This document shows positions 7,688-15,435 of a stretch of DNA of 64,000 nt, piece after piece. Below the pieces are notes generated by a model. That model did no database searches and had not been told where the DNA came from. It worked only from the letters and a program-made list of their open reading frames with translations. The DNA is taken from positions 434,001 to 498,000 of the forward strand of contig NZ_JACHJP010000005.1 in assembly GCF_014203715.1 (NCBI RefSeq), written 5' to 3'. Within the stretch, counting starts at the first letter, position 1. Each line of letters begins with the position of its first letter. This DNA comes from Streptosporangium saharense. Its GTDB lineage: Bacteria; Actinomycetota; Actinomycetes; Streptosporangiales; Streptosporangiaceae. The position numbers and the translations under genes are program-made.

Positions 7688-9745
7688 CTAGGCCAGCAGG
7701 GACAGCAGGTCGCGGTCCCCGCGTTCTCGCAGCCGGGCGAGCAGGTCGGGAAGGCCGACCTGCCCGGTCATGCCGACCCGGGTGGCGATGACCCTGGCCG
7801 CCTGCTCCGCCGTACCTCCCGGGGCCGTGTAGCCGACCAGCCGCAGCGCCCGCGCGACCGGCTCGGTGTCACCACCGGCCGCGGGCAGGTGCCTGGCCCG
7901 CAGGACCCCCTCGTCGGACAGCGTCACGAACAGGTGGGCGCCCGCCTTCGCCCCCGCGTCCTCAAGCAGGGTCCTGAGCGATTCGAGGACGGGACGCTCC
8001 TGCCAGCTCAGGCCGAGCTCACCGACCGCGCTCTGCACCCTGCGGGCCGCCCCCGGCGACAGGCCGAGATAGGCGGCGAACCCGCTGGGCAACGGACATT
8101 CGCCGCCCCGGAGGTGCTCGGCGGTGACGTCGATCCTGAGCCACCAGCGGCCGTCGGGCTGCCGGAAACAACGCCAGGTCAGCGAGACGTCCTTCAGCGG
8201 GCGGAACGGCCCCTCCTTGCGCTCCTCGTCCTCGGGAGCCGAGGGCGGCGCCTGCTGGGGAGGGCGTTGCCCGGCGCCGAGGATGCGCAGCTGCGGCACG
8301 CCCGCGAGCCACTCCTTGGCCATGTCGTGGTGGATGCCCAGGGAGGCGACCAGGTCGAGGGCCTTGGACATGGTCAGCGGGGGCTTGGCGCCGCTGATCA
8401 CGTCGCGGGTGCGGTGGCGCAACTCGGTGATGTCGCCCTCGACGATCCAGTCCTCGGCCAGCCGGTGGTCGGGGAGGGTCGCCAGCACGAACTGCCAGGC
8501 GGGCACGTCGAGGGAGCGCAGCTCACGGGCGTGCCAGGGCACGACCGTCGCCAGCCGTGCCTTGGGCGCGGCCTTACCGAGCGCCTTGCCGACCTCGACC
8601 AGATGGTCCCGGTACGGCGCCGCCTCCTCGGAGGCGAGCCACTCGCCGAGCCTGTGCCGCAGGGCGGTCTCGGCCTCGTCGATGACCTCGGGCTGCACCG
8701 CGAAGAGCTTGGACAGGGCCTCGACGGTCGCGGGCGCGTCGGTGAACACCCGGTTCTGCGCGACGGCCCAGCTCCTGTCGTCGAGGTTGGCGAAGGCGCC
8801 GTCGAGCAGCGTGTAGAGATCGTCCTGCCGGGGAGGCGGCTGCTCCTCCGCGACGGGCTCGGGGGTCTCCTCGGCCTTCTCCGGCTCGTTCTCGGGTTCC
8901 GGTTCCGGCTCTGCTTCGGGCTCGGGCTCTGGCTTTATGGCGGTCATCGGCTCGAAGAGGCCGCGCTCGGGGAGGGAGCCCTCCTGCTTCTCCTGGGGCG
9001 GAGGCTCGGGGGCCCTGACCGGAGGGGACGGCTTACGCCGCGGCAGCGGGATCGGCTCGGGCTCCGGCGGAGCGGGGGGAGCCGCGGCCTGCACGGCCGC
9101 CACGGGTTCCACGGCCTTCGCGGGTTCCTCAGCGGCCTCCTCGGCCTCGGGGCTCTCGGAGGCGGCCTCCGGAGTCTCGGGGGCCTCGGGCGCGGTCTCG
9201 GGAGCCTCAGGCTCATCCTCGGGTACGGCCCCAGCCTCGGCCTCGGGAGCCTCCTCGGCCTGGGCGGGTTCCTCCGGGGCGTTCTCGGTGGCCGGGGCGT
9301 CCTTGGCGGTGCTTCCGGAGGTGCGGACCGGGGTGACGTCCGGGTTGGCCAGGCGGGTGAGGACCGCGCCGAACAGCGCGTTCAGCACGGGAAGCGGCTG
9401 GATGAAGGGCTGCTCGCGCAGCTCGTGGCCGGTCAGGGCCAGCAGCCCCGCCCACGAACCCGCCCGGTCGAGGGCGATTGCCGTACACGGCTCGTCGGCG
9501 TCCTCAGGGTCCAGCACGTACAGGGCGGGCAGGACGTCGCCGACGGCGGCGGCCGGCCAGTGGTCGAGGGTGATCCCGGCGAGGATCCCGGCGAGCCGCT
9601 CCGGGCCGAGCACGGCCAGCACGCGGGAGACGGGCAGGCTGCGCCACCACGCGCCGGGCAGCTCAGGCTGGTCACGCAGGAGTGGGATCGTCGCCGCGTC
9701 GCTCCAGCGGAGCGGCGGCACGAGGTCACTCAGACAGAAGTTCAT
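7688..9745 (-). CDS. Second sigma-4-like HTH protein with acidic Pro/Glu linker
   Basis: A 685-residue paralogue of the protein at 3730-5577. Both start with the MN-x-x-LSD-x-x-PPLRW motif and end with the CFRQPDGRWWLRIDVTAEHLRG domain, finishing on RERGDRDLL. Between them is a low-complexity linker of roughly 180 residues rich in Pro, Glu and Ala (about residues 145-325). After it, VEALSKLFAVQPEVIDEAETAL aligns with the sigma region-4 helix-turn-helix of the paralogue but has lost the RERIRQIE recognition helix. The HARE-like winged helix is missing. AAGGGAA precedes the ATG by four bases. It is the first gene of the helicase operon. The product may have kept the interaction domains and lost direct promoter recognition. 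Confidence 0.82.
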   Translation of the reverse strand: MNFCLSDLVPPLRWSDAATIPLLRDQPELPGAWWRSLPVSRVLAVLGPERLAGILAGITLDHWPAAAVGDVLPALYVLDPEDADEPCTAIALDRAGSWAGLLALTGHELREQPFIQPLPVLNALFGAVLTRLANPDVTPVRTSGSTAKDAPATENAPEEPAQAEEAPEAEAGAVPEDEPEAPETAPEAPETPEAASESPEAEEAAEEPAKAVEPVAAVQAAAPPAPPEPEPIPLPRRKPSPPVRAPEPPPQEKQEGSLPERGLFEPMTAIKPEPEPEAEPEPEPENEPEKAEETPEPVAEEQPPPRQDDLYTLLDGAFANLDDRSWAVAQNRVFTDAPATVEALSKLFAVQPEVIDEAETALRHRLGEWLASEEAAPYRDHLVEVGKALGKAAPKARLATVVPWHARELRSLDVPAWQFVLATLPDHRLAEDWIVEGDITELRHRTRDVISGAKPPLTMSKALDLVASLGIHHDMAKEWLAGVPQLRILGAGQRPPQQAPPSAPEDEERKEGPFRPLKDVSLTWRCFRQPDGRWWLRIDVTAEHLRGGECPLPSGFAAYLGLSPGAARRVQSAVGELGLSWQERPVLESLRTLLEDAGAKAGAHLFVTLSDEGVLRARHLPAAGGDTEPVARALRLVGYTAPGGTAEQAARVIATRVGMTGQVGLPDLLARLRERGDRDLLSLLA

Positions 9746-9814
9746 CCGTTCCCTTCACCAGCCCCTCAAGCCGCCCGAGTCACTCCTCGTCGCCGGGGAA
9801 CGAGACTCATGGAA

Positions 9815-9828
9815 CAGACCATAGTCTG
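9815..9828. promoter_or_regulatory. Perfect 14-bp inverted repeat upstream of the helicase operon
   Basis: CAGAC-CATA-GTCTG lies 70 bases upstream of the ATG at 9745, in the 111-base divergent-free gap before the methyltransferase gene. Position and symmetry fit an operator, but no known consensus was recognised. Confidence 0.35.
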
Positions 9829-9856
9829 GCAAATCACCCCAGCGCATCGGGTCCGG

Positions 9857-10609
9857 TCAGCGTCGTACCGCGGCGAAGCGAAGCCGCACGTAGTCGGCCA
9901 TCCAGCCGCTCTCCCGCCGCAGGGCGGGAGCGGCCAGTTCGTTCACCCGGCGCAGCAGGGATTCGACAAGTTCCACGGGCTTTCCCTGGATCAGCGAACC
10001 GGCGAACATGCGCACCCAGTCGGCGGCCCCACCTGGGCACTCGTCGAGCGGGGTCGGCCGGTCGAAGTACTCAAGGAGGCGGACCGTGAAGCCCCCCTTC
10101 TCCAGCCGCGTGGCGTACTCGGCCGGACTGGGGAAGTACCAAGGAAGATCGGGTTCCGGGAGCCCGTGGTCCCGCCAGGCGGTGGACAGCGCCGCCGTCA
10201 GCGCGGCGCAGTTGCCCGCGCCGCCCATCTCGGCGACGAACCGCCCGCCCGGCGTCAGCGCCTGCCGTACGCTGGCGATCACCGCGTCAGGCTCCCGCCC
10301 CATCCAGTGCAGGGCCGCGTTGGAGAAGACCGCGTCGTACGGCTCGGCGACCGTGAAGTCGCTTCCGTCCCCCACGATGAACTCAAGCCCCGGGTGCAGG
10401 GAGAGCGCCTTCTCGATCATCGCGGAGGAGCCGTCGATGCCCAGCACCCGAGCGCCCCGTGAACCGATCTCGGCGGTGAGCGTCCCGGTGCCGCAGCCGA
10501 GGTCGACGACACGCTCCCCCGGCTGGGGATCGAGCAGGTCAACCAGGGGAGCCCCGTGGGCGGAGACGTATCCGAAGCTGCTGTCGTAGGCGCGAGCGTT
10601 CCACCTCAT
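9857..10609 (-). CDS. Class I SAM-dependent methyltransferase (trans-aconitate methyltransferase-like)
   Basis: A 250-residue protein with the Rossmann-type methyltransferase core: motif I VVDLGCGTGTLTAEIG near residue 34, the acidic residue after strand 2 in VLGIDGS, and YDAVFSNAALHWM as motif IV. The HWM after the fourth strand and the GGRFVAEMGG motif are typical of the Tam-like branch, which methylates small carboxylic acids, but the substrate is not readable. The ATG at 10609 was preferred to a TTG eight codons upstream; neither has a strong ribosome site. It lies between the helicase operon and a solute-binding lipoprotein on the same strand, with gaps of 111 and 129 bases, so it is probably a separate unit. 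Confidence 0.87.
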   Translation of the reverse strand: MRWNARAYDSSFGYVSAHGAPLVDLLDPQPGERVVDLGCGTGTLTAEIGSRGARVLGIDGSSAMIEKALSLHPGLEFIVGDGSDFTVAEPYDAVFSNAALHWMGREPDAVIASVRQALTPGGRFVAEMGGAGNCAALTAALSTAWRDHGLPEPDLPWYFPSPAEYATRLEKGGFTVRLLEYFDRPTPLDECPGGAADWVRMFAGSLIQGKPVELVESLLRRVNELAAPALRRESGWMADYVRLRFAAVRR

Positions 10610-10738
10610 CTGGCCCGGGGTGTCGTATCGCAAGACGATCAGCTCACATTCCGAGACGCCACGGCCTCTTATCGGTCCTCTCCAGACACTTTAGAGCCTC
10701 AAAGATGTCCCGACATATCAGTCGCATCAGCCTCCGGC

Positions 10739-11806
10739 TTAACCGACCTTCTCCGCCCACTCCTTCTTGAGGTAGGTCTTGGCCGTGTCGGTCTCCGGAA
10801 TCGTCAGGATCACCGGCTTCGCGCTGGTCACGGGCAGTCTTGAGGCGGCCTCGGTGTCCAGGCCGCCGTGCATCTGTAGGGCCTCCATCCTGACCGGCCT
10901 GGCGTAGCCCTTGAGGAAGAGGTTCTGGCCCCGGTCGGAGAAGAGGAACTCCTGCCACAGGCGGGCGGCGGCCGGGTGCGGGGCGTCCTTGTTGATGGCC
11001 TGGACGTAGTAGGCGCTGAGCACGCTGTCGCCGGGGATGGCGACCTTCCAGCCGTTGGCCTCGTGGGCGGCCCGCTCGGCGTTGTGGTAGTCCCAGTCGA
11101 CCACCACGGTCGCCGCCCGCTCGTTCGCGGCGAGGTTGCCCGCCTTCTTCAGGCGGCCGAAGAAGGCCACGCCCCTGGCGGCCTCCGCCTTGCCCGCGCT
11201 GAGCGAGGCGGCCATCACCCCGTTGAAGGCCGCGGCCGTCTGGCGGGGGTCGCCGGGCAGCGAGACGCTGTAGCCGGGCTTGAGCAGGTCCTGGTAGGAG
11301 GCCGGGGCCGCGACCTTGCGCGGGTCGTAGCCGATGGACATGTAGCCGCCGTACCCGGCGTACCACCGCCCGCCGTAGTCCTTCAGGTGGTCGGGCACGT
11401 CCAGCCACCGCTGCACCCGGTAGGGGGCGAACATGGGGGCGTTGGCGACCGCGACCTCAAGGCTCAGGTCGAACACGTCCGGCCTGAGCTGGGCGGCGGC
11501 CTCGATCTCCCTGCGGCTGCTGGCCGCGGGCTCCACCTGGTTGACCTTGATTCCGTACTCGTCGGAGAAGGTGTCGATGATCTCGCCGTAGTTCACCCAG
11601 TCACGCGGCAGCCCGATGACGGTGAGTGAACCCTCCTTCTTCGCGGCCTCGACGAGGCGGTCCATCGTCGAGAAGCCGTCCTTCAGGGAAGCGGCCTGGG
11701 GCTTGACGGGCGGGAGCTTCCCGTCGTCCTGTGCCGGCGTGCTTCCGCATCCGGCGGTCGTGGCGATGAGGATCATGGTGGCGGCGGCGCCGATGCGTAC
11801 GGTCAC
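10739..11806 (-). CDS. ABC transporter extracellular solute-binding lipoprotein (orphan)
   Basis: A 355-residue periplasmic-binding-protein-type lipoprotein. The N-terminus is a lipoprotein signal with lipobox ATTAGC, giving an acylated cysteine near residue 20. The mature part begins like iron/spermidine/putrescine-type binding proteins (LVEAAKKEGSLTVIGLPRDWVNYGEIIDTF). Later features of that fold are YGGYMSIGYDP, PASYQDLLKPGY and AARLWQEFLFSDRGQNLF. It starts with GTG at 11806 behind a GGAGAG. No permease or ATPase gene is adjacent: the next gene on the strand is a methyltransferase, so it must work with a transporter encoded elsewhere. The ligand is unknown. Confidence 0.88.
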   Translation of the reverse strand: MTVRIGAAATMILIATTAGCGSTPAQDDGKLPPVKPQAASLKDGFSTMDRLVEAAKKEGSLTVIGLPRDWVNYGEIIDTFSDEYGIKVNQVEPAASSRREIEAAAQLRPDVFDLSLEVAVANAPMFAPYRVQRWLDVPDHLKDYGGRWYAGYGGYMSIGYDPRKVAAPASYQDLLKPGYSVSLPGDPRQTAAAFNGVMAASLSAGKAEAARGVAFFGRLKKAGNLAANERAATVVVDWDYHNAERAAHEANGWKVAIPGDSVLSAYYVQAINKDAPHPAAARLWQEFLFSDRGQNLFLKGYARPVRMEALQMHGGLDTEAASRLPVTSAKPVILTIPETDTAKTYLKKEWAEKVG

Positions 11807-11881
11807 TTACCGAATACTCTCCGCGATGGCGGAGCGGGTCGAGGAGGCGCGGCCTTTTTTGGGAAACGACTGGGGAACGGC

Positions 11882-12118
11882 TTACGCCCCGCCGGGCCGC
11901 CCGCCCTGGACGACCTTTGCCGCCACAAGGTCGGAACGGGCGATCTCGACCAGGGTTCCGTCACGTTTTCGCACTCCGAGAACGTCGTCGCGCCAGAACT
12001 CCAGTTCGCCGACGGCGTCGCGGAAACCCTCCGGCACACGTCGTCGGGTGGTTACCCTTTTCCCCACGTCGGAAGGGGTTAGGGTGATTTTGAGGGCAGC
12101 GCCGACACCGAGGATCAT
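11882..12118 (-). CDS. Small SH3-like-domain protein, free-standing version of an acetyltransferase N-domain
   Basis: A 78-residue protein with the motif ITLTPSDVGKRVTTRRRVP, then LGVRKRDGTLVEIARSDLVAAKVV. From memory, actinobacteria carry this as the N-terminal domain of a GNAT acetyltransferase encoded divergently from fdxA. Here the frame stops after VVQGGRPGGA and no acetyltransferase follows, so the domain is separate or a remnant. GGGAGGGGG precedes the ATG with about eight bases spacing, which supports a real gene. It is divergent from fdxA, with about 110 bases between starts. Function unknown. Confidence 0.72.
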   Translation of the reverse strand: MILGVGAALKITLTPSDVGKRVTTRRRVPEGFRDAVGELEFWRDDVLGVRKRDGTLVEIARSDLVAAKVVQGGRPGGA

Positions 12119-12227
12119 CGTCTTTTGCCCCCTCCCGTTTCAGACATCTGGTGGGCACGGCAATACTAGGGCGTAGCAACCCGCGGTCGAAGTCGTGCCT
12201 AGGTGCGGAAAAAAGAAGGAGCCCGAG

Positions 12228-12554
12228 GTGACCTACGTCATCGCGCAGCCTTGCGTGGACGTCCTGGACAAGGCGTGCATCGAGGAGTGCCCCGTCGATT
12301 GCATCTACGAGGGCGAGCGCATGCTTTACATCCACCCCGACGAGTGCGTGGACTGCGGCGCGTGCGAACCCGTCTGTCCCGTTGAGGCGATCTTCTACGA
12401 GGACGACCTTCCCGACCAGTGGAAGGACTTCTACAAGGCCAACGTCGAGTTCTTCGACGACCTGGGCTCCCCGGGTGGCGCCTCCAAGGTCGGCAAGATC
12501 GCCAAGGACCACTCCCTCGTCGCGGCGCTGCCGCCGCAGGCCGAGGAGCACTAG
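12228..12554 (+). CDS. fdxA: FdxA-type ferredoxin (7Fe family)
   Basis: A 108-residue ferredoxin, the usual length for FdxA. The first cluster region is [17 protein letters not shown] (C-x7-C-x3-C-x3-C). The second is [12 protein letters not shown] (C-x2-C-x2-C-x3-CP), so one 3Fe-4S and one 4Fe-4S cluster are expected. It carries electrons in the cytoplasm. I chose the GTG at 12228 because AAGGAG is just upstream and family members begin TYVIAQPC; a longer frame exists. It is followed by an aminotransferase gene, the order also known for M. tuberculosis Rv1177-Rv1178, with a strong hairpin between the two. Confidence 0.95.
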   Translation: MTYVIAQPCVDVLDKACIEECPVDCIYEGERMLYIHPDECVDCGACEPVCPVEAIFYEDDLPDQWKDFYKANVEFFDDLGSPGGASKVGKIAKDHSLVAALPPQAEEH

Positions 12555-12563
12555 CCCAACCCC

Positions 12564-12596
12564 CGCGGGCGGGGGGTCGGCGCCGCCCCGCCCGCG
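12564..12596 (+). terminator. GC-rich hairpin after fdxA
   Basis: An 11-bp perfect stem (CGCGGGCGGGG at 12564-12574 pairing with 12586-12596) with an 11-base loop, ten bases after the fdxA stop. There is no T tract, as is common in actinomycetes. It may terminate fdxA transcripts or reduce read-through into dapC. Confidence 0.6.
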
Positions 12597-12681
12597 AGTG
12601 TCAGTCGCCCGGACATCCCGGGCGAAGAGGTCCCTCCTCCCGGCCGGTGTGGTGGGAGGACAGTCACCAGCGGGGAGAGCT

Positions 12682-13761
12682 GTGATCGGCCTGCCAGATT
12701 TTCCGTGGGATCGGCTCACGCCGCTCAAGACCCTGGCGCAGGAGCATCCCGACGGGATCGTCGACCTGTCCGTCGGCACCCCCGTCGACCCGGTGCCCCC
12801 TCTCGTACGGCAGGCGCTGGCCGACGCCTCCGACAGCCCCGGCTACCCGCTGACCTACGGCACGGAACGGCTGCGCTCCGCGGCCGCGGGCTGGCTCTCG
12901 CGCCGTCACGGCGTGGTTCTCGACCAGGCGAACGTCCTGCCGCTGATCGGCTCGAAGGAGTTCGTCGCCTGGCTGCCGACCCTCCTGGGCGTCGGACCCG
13001 GGCAGCGGGTCGTCTTCCCCGAGCTGGCCTACCCCACCTACGACGTCGGGGCGCGCCTGGCGGGGGCGGAGCCGTACGCGACGGACGGGCTCTTCTCGCT
13101 CGGCCCCGAGCGGGTGCCGCTGGTCTGGGTGAACTCGCCGTCGAACCCGAGCGGCAGGGTCCTGCCCGCCGAGCACCTGCGCAAGGTGGTCGCCTGGGCG
13201 CGTGAGCGCGGTGCGATCGTCGCCTCCGACGAGTGCTACATCGAACTCGGGTGGGAGGAACGGCCGGTCTCGATCCTGCGTCCCGACGTCTGCGGCGGCT
13301 CCCACGAGGGCCTGCTCGCGGTGCACTCGCTGTCGAAGCGCTCCAACATGGCCGGGTACCGCGCGGGCTTCGTCGCCGGTGACCCCGAGCTGGTAAAGAG
13401 GCTGCTCGAAGTCCGTAAGCACGCCGGGATGATCATGCCGGGGCCGGTGCAGGCGGCGATGGCCGTGGCGCTCGACGACGACGCGCACGCCGACGAGCAG
13501 CGCGAGCGCTACGCGGCCCGCCGCGCGGTCCTGCGCCCCGCCCTTGAGGCCGCCGGTTGGCGGATCGAGCACTCGGAGGCGGGCCTGTACCTGTGGGCGA
13601 CCAACGGCACCGACTGCTGGAAGCAGGTGCGCGCGCTGGCCGACAGGGGCATCCTGGTCGCGCCCGGCGACTTCTACGGCAAGGCGGGCGCGGAACATGT
13701 CCGGATTGCTGTAACTGCGAGTGACGAGCGGATAAGTGCGGCGGTGCGGCGCCTCCAGTAG
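12682..13761 (+). CDS. dapC: Succinyldiaminopimelate transaminase DapC
   Basis: A 359-residue class I/II PLP-dependent aminotransferase. The PLP-binding lysine is in HSLSKRSNMAGYR. The phosphate and cofactor contacts NSPSNPSGRVLP, SDECYIELGW and the YPLTYG segment are all present. With dapE at 15436 it supports the succinylase branch of diaminopimelate and lysine synthesis in the cytoplasm; the exact substrate rests on family and neighbourhood. The GTG at 12682 follows GGGGAGAG; the open frame continues far upstream but overlaps fdxA in another frame. It is 128 bases after fdxA. Confidence 0.9.
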   Translation: MIGLPDFPWDRLTPLKTLAQEHPDGIVDLSVGTPVDPVPPLVRQALADASDSPGYPLTYGTERLRSAAAGWLSRRHGVVLDQANVLPLIGSKEFVAWLPTLLGVGPGQRVVFPELAYPTYDVGARLAGAEPYATDGLFSLGPERVPLVWVNSPSNPSGRVLPAEHLRKVVAWARERGAIVASDECYIELGWEERPVSILRPDVCGGSHEGLLAVHSLSKRSNMAGYRAGFVAGDPELVKRLLEVRKHAGMIMPGPVQAAMAVALDDDAHADEQRERYAARRAVLRPALEAAGWRIEHSEAGLYLWATNGTDCWKQVRALADRGILVAPGDFYGKAGAEHVRIAVTASDERISAAVRRLQ

Positions 13762-13772
13762 GATCGCGCGCC

Positions 13773-14438
13773 ATGACCCCTGAGGTCGCCGCGATACTGG
13801 GACTGAGCGCGGTCACGCTCGTCCTGCTGCTGGGCGCGCTGTTCGCGACCACGCGTCAGGACAGGAAGCCACGCGGGTCCGGGGCCCCCGGCGAGTCCCC
13901 CGTACAACCGGCGCAGGCCGCCGAACCGCCGAAGCCGAGTGCGGGCCACGTCGGCATCGACTACCCCGACCCCCGCACGATCAAGGTCGGCGACACGATC
14001 GACTGCCAGGCCGTACGGACCCGCGTCCTGGGTGCCCTGTACCTGTCGTGGCAGGGCGTCGAGTGGACCGAGTACCTCCTCGACGACGGCAGCCGCCGCT
14101 ACCGGTGGCTGTCGATCGAGACGCTCACCGGGCCCGACGCCGACGCGCCGCACCTGGAGGTGCTGCTGTGGACGCCGGTGCCGACGCAGGGCATGATCCC
14201 GGCCAAGACCACGCTGAGCGTCGAGGGCGTGGAGTTCTTCCCCGTAGACCGAGGCACCGCGGCCTTCCGCTCGGAGGGCGTCACCTACATGCCGGAGCGC
14301 GGCCTGCTCGACTTCGCCGACTACCGGGCCTCCGACGGGCGGTTGCTCTCCTTCGACCGTCTCCAGGGTGGGCCCTGGACCTCCTCCTACGCCCAGCCGT
14401 TGCCCCCGGGCTCGATCACCATCCAGAAGAGGTCCTAG
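13773..14438 (+). CDS. DUF4178 domain membrane-anchored protein
   Basis: A 221-residue protein. Residues 5-25 form one membrane helix (VAAILGLSAVTLVLLLGALFA), followed by a Pro-rich linker and a globular DUF4178-like domain from about residue 65 (IKVGDTIDCQAVRTRVLGALYLSWQG and EWTEYLLDDGSRRYRWLSIE). Members are often found near phage-shock or lipid-remodelling genes, but no function can be claimed here. It starts 11 bases after dapC and may be co-transcribed. Its last four bases overlap the convergent gene at 14435. Confidence 0.8.
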   Translation: MTPEVAAILGLSAVTLVLLLGALFATTRQDRKPRGSGAPGESPVQPAQAAEPPKPSAGHVGIDYPDPRTIKVGDTIDCQAVRTRVLGALYLSWQGVEWTEYLLDDGSRRYRWLSIETLTGPDADAPHLEVLLWTPVPTQGMIPAKTTLSVEGVEFFPVDRGTAAFRSEGVTYMPERGLLDFADYRASDGRLLSFDRLQGGPWTSSYAQPLPPGSITIQKRS

Positions 14439-15280
14439 GAGATCTCGACCCTGCCCGCGGGGGCGGTCGTGTCAGGCTTCCAGCCCGCCTCGCCGTCGGC
14501 CGAGGTCCACGTCTGGCCGCTGTAGCGGATCCGCCGCAGCCCGAACTTCTGCGCGTGCGCGACCGACCAGCTCGCCCTCAGCCAGCCCTCGCGCGAGGAG
14601 GCCGCAGCGAACGTGGCGCTCGCGCCCATCGCGTGGACGAGCCCCCGCATGGCCCTGTCCGCGGGGGGCTTCGGCGTGGCCGTACCCGACGCGCGGGGGG
14701 TTGAGGTCGGCTCGGGGAACCAGCAGTGCACGGCCCTGGGCACCCGCCCGGTGAAGGCCGCGGCCAGGATCTTGCCCTCGTCCTCGTGCTGGGCGTAGGC
14801 CGAGCCGTCGGCGGAGCGCTGCACCCGCTGGGCCGCCTCGTGCAGCGGCAGCTTGAGATAGCCCTTCACCTTGACCAGCGCGGAGAAGAACTTCCCCGTC
14901 GCGTAGACCGGGTCGATCAGTTGCTTGGGGGTTCCCCAGCCCTGCGAGGGCCGCTGCTGGAAGACGCCGACGGAGTCACGGTCGCCGAAGGGCAGGCTCA
15001 GCAGCTTGGACTCCTGGATGCCGGTGGCGTAGGCGATCACCACCGCCCGCTCGGGGAGCTTCCTGCGGGCGGCGACCGCCGCGATGACCGCGGCGACCTG
15101 GGCCTGGTCGATCTCCAGGTCGAGCGTGCCGCCGGGGGTGGTGATCCTGCACCCCTCCCCGGTCTCCCTGAACGGCGTCACCCGGTTGATCAGGGTGAAG
15201 ACCCCCACGGTTATGGCCACCGCGAGCATGGTCACGATCACGAGGATCGCGATGACCCCTTTGGAGAAGCGCCGACGCAC
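14435..15280 (-). CDS. Membrane-anchored lysozyme/transglycosylase-like protein, actinobacterial family
   Basis: A 281-residue protein with an N-terminal membrane helix (about residues 9-31) and an extracellular domain. ATGIQESKLLSLPFGDRDSVGVFQQRPSQGWGT resembles the active region of lysozyme-like folds, with a conserved Glu in QESK and the GVFQQR loop. The motif LHEAAQRVQRSADGSAYAQHED follows. A Ser/Thr/Pro linker then separates a C-terminal domain of about 70 residues. It probably acts on or binds peptidoglycan, but this is inferred from fold. It starts with GTG at 15280, divergent from dapE. Confidence 0.78.
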   Translation of the reverse strand: MRRRFSKGVIAILVIVTMLAVAITVGVFTLINRVTPFRETGEGCRITTPGGTLDLEIDQAQVAAVIAAVAARRKLPERAVVIAYATGIQESKLLSLPFGDRDSVGVFQQRPSQGWGTPKQLIDPVYATGKFFSALVKVKGYLKLPLHEAAQRVQRSADGSAYAQHEDEGKILAAAFTGRVPRAVHCWFPEPTSTPRASGTATPKPPADRAMRGLVHAMGASATFAAASSREGWLRASWSVAHAQKFGLRRIRYSGQTWTSADGEAGWKPDTTAPAGRVEIS

Positions 15281-15435
15281 GCTGAAGAACCTACCGATCT
15301 CGGACAGCCGGGAGGCGAGAGACCCCGAAGAGGGTCGTCGCGCTCTGTTATCGTTTCACAGGTTTTGCGAGCGGCACCGCCCTTCGCGACGGCGGACGAC
15401 CGGGCTCCCGAGCGGCTGAGGATAGGGTCGCGGAC

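Noticed and set aside
8860-9330. A tandem DNA repeat with GGCTCGGG-type units in the first helicase-operon gene.
   Set aside because: It is the coding sequence of a Pro/Glu/Ala linker; units are irregular, so it is low-complexity protein rather than an ordered repeat.
6227-10462. A 1411-codon open frame on the plus strand, antisense to the helicase operon.
   Set aside because: Its translation is low-complexity Gly/Arg/Leu without domains; it is produced by the GC bias of the real minus-strand genes, which carry clear motifs.
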